Assembly (NCBI GenBank): GCA_035606355.1
Contig: DATNFO010000005.1
Span: 67,903 to 131,902 of the forward strand
Reading direction: 5' to 3'
DNA: 64,000 bases
Source of the DNA: Sulfopaludibacter sp035606355
GTDB lineage: Bacteria > Acidobacteriota > Terriglobia > Bryobacterales > Bryobacteraceae
In this document: piece by piece, positions 1-8,331 of the stretch
Layout of the letters: each line of letters starts with the position of its first letter
Numbering within the stretch: position 1 is the first letter of the stretch
Translations under genes and position numbers: made by a program
Notes under the pieces: model-generated
Told to the model about the DNA's origin: nothing
Seen by the model: the letters and a program-made list of their open reading frames with translations, nothing else
Database searches by the model: none

Positions 1-1497
1 GCTCACGCACGATTCGGTTTCCGAGCCGTAGACGATCCAGTCCGGATGCTCTTTCATGATCTGCTCATAGTGCATCGGCGCATAGTTGAAGCCGGGGATG
101 TCCACGTTTTCGGCGAGCTTGTTCTTGATGGCGTTCTCCCAGCTGTTGAAGGCGGACGTGGTGGGCCGTGTGGGGTCTTCTTCGTGGAAGAAGCCGGTGA
201 GGCGTTTGGCTTCCTCCCAGCCGTTGGGGCGGCCCTGCTCCGGAATTTCGTTGCCGATGCTCCACATGATGATGCTGGGGTGGTTGCGGTCGCGGTGCAC
301 GAAATCGCGGACGTCGCGCTCACTCCACTGGTCGAAATACTTGCTGTAGCCGTTGCGCTTTTTGGGGATGCGCCACATGTCGAAGGACTCGTCCATAATC
401 AGGAATCCCATGCGGTCGGCCAGGTCCAGCAACTCCGGCGAGGGTGGGTTGTGGCTGGTGCGGATGGCGTTCACGCCCGCGGCGCGAAGGATCTCGAGCT
501 GACGTTCAGTGGCGCGCCGATTGACTGCGGCGCCGAGCGCTCCGAGGTCGTGATGATTGCAGACACCCTGGATCTTCAGTGTGCGGCCATTGAGGGAGAA
601 GCCCTTCGTTTTATCGAAGGCGATGCTGCGGATGCCGAACGGAGTGGTGTAGCGATCGATGGCTTTGTTGCCGTCGAGCAGTTCGGAGACGAGCGTATAG
701 AGGGAAGGGGAGTCGATGTCCCAGCGCTCCGGGCGGGTAACGGATAGAGTGGCGGGCAGAGTCGCTGTGGCGTTGGCGGCGACTTGGACGGGCGCGGACG
801 CGGTGGCTACTCGCCGCCCCTGCGGATTCAGAATGCTCGTGCGGAGAGTCAGGGTCGCCGGCTTGCCGGACTGATTCGTGACTTCTGTTTTGACGGCTAC
901 CGATGCGGAATCGGCGGTGACCTGGGGCGTGGTGACGTAAGTGCCCCAATGTGCGACGTGAACCGGCGCGGTGATGTCCAGCCAGACGTTGCGATAGATG
1001 CCCGCGCCCGGGTACCAGCGCGAGGACTCGTCTTCCGGCGTGAGGCGTACGGCGACCACGTTGGTTTTACCGTCGAAGAGCAGGTAGGGAGTGAGGTCGA
1101 AGGAGAAACCGATATAGCCGTAAGGCCGCCCGCCGAGCTCGTGGCCATTGATCCACACGGTGGAGTTCGCCATGGCGCCGTCAAATTCGATGGCGATTGT
1201 GCGGGCCTTGGCGTCCGCGGGGAGGGTGAAGCTTTTGCGGTACCAGCCGGTGCCGAAAATGGGGAGCGCCCCGGTGTGCGGGTCGAGGTTGCGGTCGAAG
1301 GGACCTTCGATCGCCCAGTCGTGGGGTAGGCGCAGGCTGCGCCAGGAGGAATCGTCGAACGCCGGCTGGTCGGCGCCGGGGGCGTCGCCTTTGTAGAAGC
1401 GCCAGGTGTCGTTGAAGCTGATGCGGCGCTCACCGTGCCAGGCGAGAGGGGCCGCGCTGAGAGCGACTGCGAAGAGTCCGGCGAGAAGGGGTCTCAC
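1..1497 (-). CDS. Glycoside hydrolase family 2 (beta-galactosidase-like), 3' part outside window
   Basis: The frame is open from a GTG at 1497 to the window edge (499 codons seen, stop not reached). The first ~19 residues look like a signal peptide, so the enzyme is probably exported. GH2 landmarks follow in order: the sugar-binding jelly-roll motifs GTGWYRK and SRWYPGAGIYRNVW, then the TIM barrel with GVCNHHDLG, RTSHNPPS and the acid/base motif GNEIPEQ (Glu417). The likely nucleophile lies in YGSETES (Glu493), just before the window ends. By family it should hydrolyse beta-galactosides or related glycosides. A TACAAT hexamer (1505-1510, read on the minus strand) lies 7 nt before the GTG and no Shine-Dalgarno is seen, so the mRNA may be leaderless. 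Substrate is not predictable from sequence alone. Confidence 0.9.
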   Translation of the reverse strand, partial: MRPLLAGLFAVALSAAPLAWHGERRISFNDTWRFYKGDAPGADQPAFDDSSWRSLRLPHDWAIEGPFDRNLDPHTGALPIFGTGWYRKSFTLPADAKARTIAIEFDGAMANSTVWINGHELGGRPYGYIGFSFDLTPYLLFDGKTNVVAVRLTPEDESSRWYPGAGIYRNVWLDITAPVHVAHWGTYVTTPQVTADSASVAVKTEVTNQSGKPATLTLRTSILNPQGRRVATASAPVQVAANATATLPATLSVTRPERWDIDSPSLYTLVSELLDGNKAIDRYTTPFGIRSIAFDKTKGFSLNGRTLKIQGVCNHHDLGALGAAVNRRATERQLEILRAAGVNAIRTSHNPPSPELLDLADRMGFLIMDESFDMWRIPKKRNGYSKYFDQWSERDVRDFVHRDRNHPSIIMWSIGNEIPEQGRPNGWEEAKRLTGFFHEEDPTRPTTSAFNSWENAIKNKLAENVDIPGFNYAPMHYEQIMKEHPDWIVYGSETESCVS

Positions 1498-1583
1498 GTG
1501 GGCGATTGTAACAACTCGCGAGCTTCGCCCGGCGCGCCACGGCCGATTTCCGCAGCCACGGCGATTACCATGGAGGAGTGCGG

Positions 1584-2417
1584 ATGATGGCGGTGTTGGT
1601 GTTGGTGTTTGCCGTGACGGCGGCGGGTCAGCAGAACCCGTCTCCCATGGTCGAGCATACACGCGCTCATCCTCGCCTGACCGAGCAGAGCCCGGCGGGG
1701 CGGCGTGAGGCGCTCTCGACAGGGCGGCTTTTCGTTCCCGCGAAGCTGGCGGGCCGGAAGCGGGTACCTTTAGTCGTGCATTTCCATGGAGCGGGTTGGG
1801 TCGTGGAAATGGCCGCCGCGCAAAACGGCTTTGCTGCCATCGCGGACCAGGAGGGCTCCGGGTCCGCGGCATATGCGAAACCGTTCGCCGGCCGCGCGCG
1901 CTTTGCCGCGATGCTGCGGGAGGCCGAAGAGAAATCCGGCGCGGTGTTCGCGCCGATTACGCTGAGCTGTTGGAGTGCGGGTTACGGCGCAATCCGCGAG
2001 ATCCTCGCGGACCCCGCGAGTTACGCGCGCATCGACCGCGTCCTGCTCATTGATGGACTCCATACCGGATACGCCGGCGGAAAGCCGGGGCCGCAGGAGA
2101 GTGCGCTCGAGACCGCGAACCTCGACGTTTTTCTGCGGTTCGCGCGGGACGCCGTGGCGCGACGCAAGCGAATGCTCGTGGTCCACTCGGAGATCTTTCC
2201 CGGCACTTTCGCCAGCACGACGGAGACGGCGGACTGGCTGCTCTCGCAATTGGGCGTCGGGCGTCGTGCGGTGTTGCGATGGGGTCCGATGGGCACGCAG
2301 CAGTTGAGCGAGGCGCGGGCCGGCGATTTCCGGCTGGAGGGGTTTGCCGGAAATTCCGCTCCGGACCACGTGGATCTGTTTCACGGTTTGGCTCAGTTTC
2401 TGCGTGCGCTGAGGTAG
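1584..2417 (+). CDS. Secreted alpha/beta-hydrolase-like protein
   Basis: A protein of about 277 residues with an N-terminal hydrophobic signal (MAVLVLVFAVTAAG). HFHGAGW near residue 70 resembles the oxyanion-hole HG motif of alpha/beta hydrolases, and LSCWSAGYGA near residue 130 resembles a degenerate nucleophile elbow (S-x-G in place of G-x-S-x-G). A candidate Asp (LLIDG, ~157) and His (PDHVDLF, ~262) follow in the order expected for a catalytic triad. The start is taken at ATG 1584 because GGAGG at 1572-1576 is well spaced for it; a GTG at 1578 is also possible. It is divergent from the GH2 gene. I do not recognise a named family and catalytic activity is not proven. Confidence 0.7.
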   Translation: MMAVLVLVFAVTAAGQQNPSPMVEHTRAHPRLTEQSPAGRREALSTGRLFVPAKLAGRKRVPLVVHFHGAGWVVEMAAAQNGFAAIADQEGSGSAAYAKPFAGRARFAAMLREAEEKSGAVFAPITLSCWSAGYGAIREILADPASYARIDRVLLIDGLHTGYAGGKPGPQESALETANLDVFLRFARDAVARRKRMLVVHSEIFPGTFASTTETADWLLSQLGVGRRAVLRWGPMGTQQLSEARAGDFRLEGFAGNSAPDHVDLFHGLAQFLRALR

Positions 2418-2447
2418 CGCGCGGCGGTTCGCTACACTAGTGTGCTC

Positions 2448-3458
2448 ATGGAAGAATCCTCGCCGCTGCGGGTGGTTTCGATCGGCGGAGGCACGGGCCT
2501 GTCCGCGTTGCTCTCCGGTCTGAAGTATTACGCGCATCCGGCCGACCCCGCAACCCCGGCAGTGGATATCACAGCGCTCGTGACCGTCACCGACGATGGC
2601 GGCAGCTCCGGCCGCCTACGCCGCGAATTCGACGTGCTGCCTCCGGGCGATATACGTAGTTGCATGGTGGCGCTGAGCGAGGATTCGGCCCTGCTGTCGC
2701 GGCTCTTCCAGCACCGGTTTCAGGCGGGCCGCGGGCTGAAGGGGCACAGCTTCGGCAATCTCTTCCTGATGGCGCTTTGTCAGATTATGGGAGATTTTCC
2801 CGACGCCATCAAAGCCTCCAGCGAAGTGCTGAAGATCGCCGGCCGCATCTACCCGGCCACTACCGAAAACGTCGCGCTGGAAGCGCAGCTCGCCAATGGG
2901 GCCCTGCTCGTGGGAGAGACGCGCATCAGCAGCAGCAAGCATCGCATTCAGCGGGTCCGGTTGATTCCGCGGCGCGCCAAGCCGCTGCCGGAGGCGCTTT
3001 CGGCCATCGCCGAGGCCGATGTGATTACGTTCGGGCCGGGGTCGCTCTTCACCAGCGTGATTCCGAACCTGCTGGTGCAGGGCGTGCCGGAAGCGATTCG
3101 CAAATCGCAGGCGGTGAAGGCGTATTTCGTCAATCTCATGTGGCAGCCGGGCGAGACTAACGAATTCAAGGCGAGCGACCACGTCCGCGCCATTCACAAG
3201 CATGCCGGCGGCAAACTGCTGGATTACGCGATTGTCAACGTGCGTCCCATGACGCTAGCGGTGAAGAAGCGCTACGCCAAAGAGGCCGCGCTTCCCGTGG
3301 AAAACGACATCGACACTCTATTCAGGATGGGGCTCAAGGTGATGGCGGGTAATCTGGTGCAGCACGGCGTTAAAATCCGCCACGATCCCGCTGCCACATC
3401 CGCCGTGGTGGTACGGCTCGCCCAGGAAGGCCGGCGGCGGCGCGAGCAGCGGGCATAA
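2448..3458 (+). CDS. yvcK: YvcK/CofD-family gluconeogenesis factor
   Basis: The 336-residue protein has the family's glycine-rich GGGTG motif (13-17), TDDGGSSG (48-55) and the LKGHSFGN segment. Length matches the YvcK group, not the archaeal CofD 2-phospholactate transferases. YvcK proteins bind UDP-sugars and in Bacillus are needed for normal cell-wall synthesis on gluconeogenic carbon. It lies just upstream of glmU, which makes UDP-GlcNAc and so fits that role. The ATG at 2448 is preferred over GTG 2442. TACACT (2433-2438) lies 9 nt before that ATG with no Shine-Dalgarno, suggesting a very short leader. Confidence 0.9.
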   Translation: MEESSPLRVVSIGGGTGLSALLSGLKYYAHPADPATPAVDITALVTVTDDGGSSGRLRREFDVLPPGDIRSCMVALSEDSALLSRLFQHRFQAGRGLKGHSFGNLFLMALCQIMGDFPDAIKASSEVLKIAGRIYPATTENVALEAQLANGALLVGETRISSSKHRIQRVRLIPRRAKPLPEALSAIAEADVITFGPGSLFTSVIPNLLVQGVPEAIRKSQAVKAYFVNLMWQPGETNEFKASDHVRAIHKHAGGKLLDYAIVNVRPMTLAVKKRYAKEAALPVENDIDTLFRMGLKVMAGNLVQHGVKIRHDPAATSAVVVRLAQEGRRRREQRA

Positions 3459-3466
3459 TAGTGTGA

Positions 3467-4864
3467 ATGGATAATTCGGTAACGGTAGTCATTCTGGCCG
3501 CGGGCCTGGGCACCCGCATGAAATCGCGGAAAGCGAAGGTGTTGCACGAGGCCGGCGGAAAGCCGCTGGTGCAGCATGCGGTGGATACGGCTCTGCAACT
3601 CGCTCCGGCGGAGCGCATTTTCGTTGTGGTGGGGCATCAGGCCGATGAGGTGCGCGCGGCCGTGACTACGCCGGGCGTCGGCTTTGTGGTGCAGCGGGAA
3701 CAGAAGGGCACCGGGCACGCGTTGATGGCCGCCCGCGAGGCGGTGTCGGGTTTGCCGGGGTACCTGGTGATCGACTATGGCGATGGTCCGCTGCTGCGCG
3801 CCGCGACGCTCCGCAAACTGCTGGCGGCGACGCAAGAGAGCGCCGCGGATTGCGTACTGCTTTCGGCGATGATGACCGACCCGACCGGATACGGCCGCGT
3901 GATTCGCGATTCGCACGGGCGCGTTACCGAAATCGTGGAACAGAAGGCGGCCACCGCGGAGCAACTCGCGATCCGTGAAGCCAACATGGGCATCTATTGC
4001 TATCGCGCGGAAACGTTTTGGAAGCACCTCGACGAGATTCAGCCCAATCCCGCGGCCAAGGAGTATTACCTGACCGATATGGTGCAGATCCTGCACAGGG
4101 CGGGCTGCAGGGTGGACGCGATGGAGCTCGAGGATGCGCGCGAGGCTCTCGGCATCAACAATCGCGTGGAACTGGCGGAGGTGGATCGCTTGATGCGTGA
4201 GCGCAAGATCCGCGAGTTGATGCTAGGCGGCGTAACGGTGGAAAAACCGGAGACCGTGACCATCGATTGCGGCGTGAGCATCGGCATGGACACCATCGTG
4301 GGACCGTTCGCGCAGATTCTGGGCAACAGCACCATCGGCGACAACTGCCGCATCGGCGCATGTTCCATCGTGCGCGACTGCGCGCTGGGCGATGGCGTGG
4401 AGATTGCGGCGTTCACGCACGCCGAAGAGGCGCGCGTGGAAGCAGGCGCGCACATAGGCCCGTTTGCGCGGCTGCGAATGGGTGCGATCGTGGGGCCGGA
4501 CGCGCACGTCGGAAATTTTGTGGAGTTGAAGAAGACGCGCATGGGCGCGGGCGCGAAGGCCAATCATCTGGCGTATCTCGGCGATTCGGAGATCGGCGAG
4601 AAAACCAATATCGGCGCCGGAACCATCACGTGCAATTACGACGGGGTTAAGAAGCATCCGACGAAGATCGGCAGGGGCGCGTTTGTCGGCAGTAACTCGA
4701 CGCTGGTGGCACCGATCGAGATCGGCGACGGAAGTTACGTAGCCGCGGGGAGCGTCGTGACCGAACCCGTGCCTGCCGATGCTCTGGCGGTCGGGCGGAG
4801 CCGTCAGGTGTTGAAAGAAGACTGGGCCAGGAAGCGTCGGGAACTCGGATCGAAGAGGAGCTAA
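3467..4864 (+). CDS. glmU: Bifunctional GlcNAc-1-P uridyltransferase / glucosamine-1-P acetyltransferase
   Basis: The 465-residue length is standard for GlmU. The N-terminal pyrophosphorylase domain starts with LAAGLGTRMKS (10-20) and has a GDGPLL metal-site motif. The C-terminal half is a left-handed beta-helix of hexapeptide repeats, carrying the acetyltransferase catalytic His (about 367, in KANHLAYLGD) and NIGAGTITCNYDG. It makes UDP-GlcNAc for peptidoglycan and lipid A. It starts 8 nt after yvcK; CATAAT (3454-3459) overlaps the yvcK stop codon and may act as a -10 box with an almost leaderless transcript. The last 39 bp of coding sequence around 4786-4824 reappear at 6041-6079. Confidence 0.96.
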   Translation: MDNSVTVVILAAGLGTRMKSRKAKVLHEAGGKPLVQHAVDTALQLAPAERIFVVVGHQADEVRAAVTTPGVGFVVQREQKGTGHALMAAREAVSGLPGYLVIDYGDGPLLRAATLRKLLAATQESAADCVLLSAMMTDPTGYGRVIRDSHGRVTEIVEQKAATAEQLAIREANMGIYCYRAETFWKHLDEIQPNPAAKEYYLTDMVQILHRAGCRVDAMELEDAREALGINNRVELAEVDRLMRERKIRELMLGGVTVEKPETVTIDCGVSIGMDTIVGPFAQILGNSTIGDNCRIGACSIVRDCALGDGVEIAAFTHAEEARVEAGAHIGPFARLRMGAIVGPDAHVGNFVELKKTRMGAGAKANHLAYLGDSEIGEKTNIGAGTITCNYDGVKKHPTKIGRGAFVGSNSTLVAPIEIGDGSYVAAGSVVTEPVPADALAVGRSRQVLKEDWARKRRELGSKRS

Positions 4865-4909
4865 CTCGCGGCGTAACGATTCCGCCTCGGGCTCGTCTGG
4901 AGGTGTGGT

Positions 4910-6016
4910 GTGCGTTTTTCCTTAACAGCGGCGGTGCTGGGCATCACGGCAGTTGTGCTGGCGGCCGCCGCTTTGCGTTCCTTCAACAATCCGATACCGC
5001 TCGAAACTGTGGCGGAGACGACCGCCAATGCTAGCCTCGGCGATCTCAACGGCGATGGGAAACTGGACCTGGTGCTCGCCAAAGGTCGTCACTGGCCGCT
5101 GGCCGATGTGGTGATGTTCGGTGACGGCAAAGGCCATTTCACGCCGGGTCCACCGCTGCCCAACCGTCCGGATCGCAGCTATTCGGCGCCGCTGGCGGAC
5201 CTGAACGGCGATGGCTCGCTTGATATGGTGATCAGCAATGACCGTCCCGATCCGAAAATCGTGCTGCTGAATGACGGGCATGGGCGCTTCACTCTCGCGG
5301 GCACCTTCGGCGACCCGAACTGGCCGACCCGCAATGTCGTGCTGACTGACGTGAACGGCGACCGTTTCCCCGATATCGCTGTAGCAAACCGTCCGGGACC
5401 GAGCTACGTATGCAAAAACGACGGTAAGGCGCATTTCGCGTGCAGCGTGCTGGGGCCGGAAACCTCCGCGACGATTCTCGCCGGCGACATCAATGGTGAC
5501 GGAGCGATGGACCTGATTGTGGCTTGCCGCGACTCGTGCCAGAGCGTTGTGTACCTGAATGACGGAAAGGGCGGGTTTACCAGGAAAGTGCCTTTTGGTC
5601 CGGCGAAGGCATCCACGCGCGCGCTGGCCGTTGGCGATTTCGATGGCGATGGCCGGCTGGATATCGCCGCCTGCCATGAAGACGAAGGACTGTACATTTA
5701 CTTCAACGCGGGGAACGGTAGTTTCGAGGCTCCTTACAAGGTGTCGGGGAAAGAAGCGCTGCCCTATTCGATGATCGCTGCCGACCTGAATCGCGACGGC
5801 AGGCCCGAACTGATCGTAGGCTACGTCAAGGCGCCGGGAGCGATCTATTTCAATGACGGCACGGGCCGGAAGTACAAGCGCGTGACGTTCGGCGACAGCA
5901 AAGGCGCGATTTACGGGATCGCCGCGGGCGACGTGGACGGCGATGGCTACCTCGATATCGTAGCTGCGCGAAGCGACGCTCGGAGTCTGCTGCTGTTGAG
6001 CCGCCCCGCGCGCTGA
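4910..6016 (+). CDS. Secreted FG-GAP/VCBS repeat protein
   Basis: The 368-residue protein has an N-terminal hydrophobic signal or anchor (residues 5-25). At least seven calcium-loop motifs of the D-x-N/D-G-D-G-x-x-D type follow (for example DLNGDGKLD, DINGDGAMD, DFDGDGRLD, DVDGDGYLD), spaced about 50 residues apart as in integrin-like beta-propellers. This is a typical extracellular or periplasmic binding fold; the ligand is unknown. The GTG start at 4910 is supported by GGAGGT at 4899-4904. Parts of its 5' and 3' ends are duplicated just downstream. Confidence 0.88.
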   Translation: MRFSLTAAVLGITAVVLAAAALRSFNNPIPLETVAETTANASLGDLNGDGKLDLVLAKGRHWPLADVVMFGDGKGHFTPGPPLPNRPDRSYSAPLADLNGDGSLDMVISNDRPDPKIVLLNDGHGRFTLAGTFGDPNWPTRNVVLTDVNGDRFPDIAVANRPGPSYVCKNDGKAHFACSVLGPETSATILAGDINGDGAMDLIVACRDSCQSVVYLNDGKGGFTRKVPFGPAKASTRALAVGDFDGDGRLDIAACHEDEGLYIYFNAGNGSFEAPYKVSGKEALPYSMIAADLNRDGRPELIVGYVKAPGAIYFNDGTGRKYKRVTFGDSKGAIYGIAAGDVDGDGYLDIVAARSDARSLLLLSRPAR

Positions 6017-6040
6017 GACTGGCAGCGTGAGTGCATCCGC

Positions 6041-6445
6041 GGCGGTCGGGCGGAGCCGGCAGGTGTTGAACGAAGACTGTGGCGGAGACGACCGCCAATG
6101 CCAGCCTCGGCGAGAGCCTCCGCTGAACCACGCGCCATGCATAGGTTCGCAGCAGTTCACCTGTTCGTGAGAGATGATCAGCAGGTTAGGAACGTGTGCG
6201 GCTAAGTAGCGGCTACGCGAACGTGCCGACAGGAATCTTTCCTGTCGGGTCGCGCGGAGCGCGACTGGGCGTGCGCCGCACGCCTGCGACCGGTCAGGAG
6301 ACCGGCCGCTACCGCCCAAAGTTCCGGTCGCGTGGAGTAGCGACCGGTCTCCAGACCGGTTGCAGGCGTGCGAAGCGCGCCAGTGGGGAACTCCTCCCGG
6401 CTGCCGGAGCCGGCCCGCGCTGAGACTGGCAGCGTGAGTGCATCC
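6041..6445 (+). pseudogene. Decayed tandem duplicate of the FG-GAP gene region
   Basis: Bases 6041-6079 match the end of glmU (4786-4824) at 37 of 39 positions. They run directly into 6076-6113, which match the 5' part of the FG-GAP gene (5006-5043) at 37 of 38. The junction is a shared ACTG. At the other end, 6416-6445 repeats exactly the 30 bp that end the FG-GAP gene (6009-6038). The simplest reading is one tandem duplication of about 1.25 kb whose second copy lost its middle, later filled by palindromic repeats. No open frame remains. Confidence 0.75.
6222..6381. repeat. Cluster of dispersed palindromic repeats
   Basis: Three hairpin modules seen elsewhere in the window occur here. CCGACAGGAA/TTCCTGTCGG is a 10-bp stem with a 3-nt loop (6226-6248). 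TCGCGC/GCGCGA follows at once. Two copies of a GACCGGTC-type palindrome come next in opposite orientation (about 6288-6312 and 6338-6381). They lie inside the decayed duplicate, so they arrived or spread after it. Confidence 0.75.
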
Positions 6446-6455
6446 ATCGCCGCGG

Positions 6456-7472
6456 ATGCGTGTCGCTGCCCTGTTCCTTCTCTCCTCCTGCGCCGCGGTC
6501 GCGCAGTTCCATAGCACTGTGCCGCTGGTAGTTGTGCCTACCACTGTGAAGGACCCGCGCGGCCAGTTTGTCGACGGGCTTCAGCCCAGCGACCTGATCC
6601 TCACCGACAACAATGTGCCGCAGGCCATACAGATGGATTGGATGTTGTTCCCGATCTCCCTGGTGGTGGCAGTGCAGACCAGCGATAATTCCGGGGCCGT
6701 TTTGGATAAGCTCGGCGGCGCAGGAATCCTGTTCACCAACCTGCTGGCGGGCGACGCCGGCGATACCGCCGTGATCACGTTCAGCGATGAGGTGAAACTG
6801 CATCAGGACTTCACTTCGGATTCCGGTGATGTGATGCACGCACTGCGCATGCTGCGGAAGGAAGGCGATAAGGCGCACGCTCTCGACGCGCTGAAGCAGG
6901 CGATGGAGATGCTGGCGAAGCGGCCTCCGGGTCGAAGGCGAATCGTTTTATTGATCGGCGAGAAACGCGATCGCGGCAGCCGCGCGAAATTGCCGGAGGT
7001 GATGGAGTTGGTGCAACGGCAAAACGCGCAGGTGTATTGGCTGACGTACTCGCCGTTTCTCGAGCCCTTCACCGCGAAACCGAGAACCGTAGAGGATGAA
7101 AAGCCCATCGACGAACGCATCAAGATGCCGAAGTGCGATTGGTGCGAGAGGCCCGACGATCGGGCAACGCCGGCGGATCTGGGACCGGGCGGACTGCTTT
7201 ACGGGCTCGGAGAGTTGATCCATATGCGGCAACCGGACCTGGCGATGCTGTTTTCACAGACCACAGGCGGCCGGACCCTGGGATTCCTTAAGAAGAGCGC
7301 GCTGGAACAGACCATCGAGAGGATCGGCGAAGAGGTGCATCGCCAATATATTCTGAGTTTTGAGCCGAAGGGAGGAGAAGCGGGCAAGTACCACAAAATT
7401 CAGGTGACGGTGAAAGGACACCCTGAGCTATCGGTGACCGCCCGGGAAGGATACTGGGCAGTCAATCAATGA
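6456..7472 (+). CDS. VWFA-related (TIGR03436-type) secreted protein
   Basis: About 338 residues with a signal peptide (MRVAALFLLSSCAAVAQF). The body matches the VWFA-related domain common in Acidobacteria: an N-terminal VKDPRGQFVDGLQPSDL segment, then a von Willebrand A-like core and a C-terminal YILSFEP...KIQVTVKG segment. The MIDAS-like site is imperfect (VAVQTSDNSG). ATG 6456 is chosen because the signal peptide begins there; a GTG 18 nt upstream is less likely. The start follows directly on the 30-bp duplicated sequence, so its upstream region comes from the neighbouring gene's 3' end. Function is unknown, probably envelope-associated. Confidence 0.8.
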   Translation: MRVAALFLLSSCAAVAQFHSTVPLVVVPTTVKDPRGQFVDGLQPSDLILTDNNVPQAIQMDWMLFPISLVVAVQTSDNSGAVLDKLGGAGILFTNLLAGDAGDTAVITFSDEVKLHQDFTSDSGDVMHALRMLRKEGDKAHALDALKQAMEMLAKRPPGRRRIVLLIGEKRDRGSRAKLPEVMELVQRQNAQVYWLTYSPFLEPFTAKPRTVEDEKPIDERIKMPKCDWCERPDDRATPADLGPGGLLYGLGELIHMRQPDLAMLFSQTTGGRTLGFLKKSALEQTIERIGEEVHRQYILSFEPKGGEAGKYHKIQVTVKGHPELSVTAREGYWAVNQ

Positions 7473-7526
7473 CGCTGGATGAGGCCGCGGAGCCCGAGTG
7501 CATTGGCGGCCTCATCGCTTCGAGCT

Positions 7527-7829
7527 CTACCCGGCGGCGGTTGACGTCGCCTTCCGGCTCAAGAAGCACTCGCGGCAGTATACCGGGCGCCCCTGCGTCG
7601 GCTTGAACGGCACGGTAGTCTCCCGGCCGCACTGCGAGCATGTGGTCATGGTCTCGGTCTTCGCAAAGCCCGAACCCGAACTGCCCTGGCGCTTGTTCTT
7701 GCAGTTTTTGCAGCGCTTGGGCTCATTCTTGAAATTCTTATCGTGAAAGAAGTGTTGCTCTCCAGCGGTAAAGACGAAGTCTGCTCCGCAGTCAACACAT
7801 TTAAGGACTCGATCCTGAAACTCCGGCAT
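7527..7829 (-). CDS. Small double zinc-ribbon protein
   Basis: 100 residues with two cysteine modules. The N-terminal one has CVDC followed by CKNC, resembling the probable zinc-ribbon (zf-trcl) type. The C-terminal one has CSQC, exactly 17 residues, then CREC, which fits the CxxC-x17-CxxC zinc-finger family. Such proteins are intracellular and usually uncharacterised; a nucleic-acid or ribosome-associated role is only a guess. It lies downstream of rpsU on the same strand, separated by a strong hairpin. Confidence 0.8.
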   Translation of the reverse strand: MPEFQDRVLKCVDCGADFVFTAGEQHFFHDKNFKNEPKRCKNCKNKRQGSSGSGFAKTETMTTCSQCGRETTVPFKPTQGRPVYCRECFLSRKATSTAAG

Positions 7830-7875
7830 ATCAACTGTGCCCCGTATTCAACCTGAACTGTTGTCGGATGTGGAA

Positions 7876-7901
7876 GCGGGGCCTCGATACCGAGGCCCCG
7901 C
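7876..7901. terminator. Strong hairpin between rpsU and zinc-ribbon gene
   Basis: A perfect 11-bp GC-rich stem (7876-7886 with 7891-7901) with a 4-nt loop lies 8 nt past the rpsU stop. No T-run follows on the minus strand, so it may be a transcript 3'-end stabiliser or attenuator and not a classical intrinsic terminator. Confidence 0.6.
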
Positions 7902-7909
7902 CTCCGGGT

Positions 7910-8107
7910 TTATTCTACTTCCCGGCGATTCTTCTTCCGGTTCCGTTTGCGAGCTAGCGCCTGCTTAGCCCGGAGCTTCTCGCCCGGCTTCAAATAGAAG
8001 GAATGACGCTTCACTTCCTTGATGATGTCCTCTTGCTGGACTTTTCTCTTGAAGCGGCGAAGGGCGTTCTCTAACGTCTCGCCCTCTTGAAGCTTTACTT
8101 CAGCCAA
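7910..8107 (-). CDS. rpsU: 30S ribosomal protein S21
   Basis: 65 residues, very basic, with the S21 signature (LENALRRFKRK, then KRHSFYLKPGEKLRAK) and a Lys/Arg-rich tail. S21 binds the 30S platform near the anti-Shine-Dalgarno region. The start is taken as TTG 8107 because GGAGGT at 8117-8122 is ideally placed; the frame also stays open to an upstream TTG at 8125 that would put the Shine-Dalgarno inside the gene. A well-formed promoter lies about 113 nt upstream, leaving an untranslated leader. Confidence 0.93.
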   Translation of the reverse strand: MAEVKLQEGETLENALRRFKRKVQQEDIIKEVKRHSFYLKPGEKLRAKQALARKRNRKKNRREVE

Positions 8108-8226
8108 ACGAAATACACCTCCCAACTAGACCAAATTTCCGATACGCTTCGGGGATTTTCGATTGCCGGATCACCTGAAGGGAGGCCCGAGCCAAAATTC
8201 CTATACGGCGCACAGAAGGTACTGAT

Positions 8227-8254
8227 ATCATAGGTGGTTGACAGATAAAGTCAA
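8227..8254 (-). promoter_or_regulatory. Sigma-70-type promoter of rpsU with inverted repeat
   Basis: Read on the minus strand: TTGACT (8254-8249), a 16-nt spacer, then TATGAT (8232-8227). On the plus strand TTGACA (8238-8243) and GTCAA (8250-8254) form an inverted repeat TTGAC-N7-GTCAA, so each arm is a -35-like box facing opposite ways. The plus-strand partner -10 towards glgC is weak. Confidence 0.65.
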
Positions 8255-8331
8255 GTCACAATTTTCACGGCTAGTCCCCCGTATGCCGTCGCAGACTGCG
8301 CAACCACTTTCTTTTCAGGAAATTGTCTGAA

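Noticed and set aside
4922..6544. 540-residue open frame on the minus strand across the FG-GAP gene
   Set aside because: It lies fully over a gene with clear calcium-loop repeats, has no family motifs, and continues through palindromic repeats; a shadow of GC-rich codon use.
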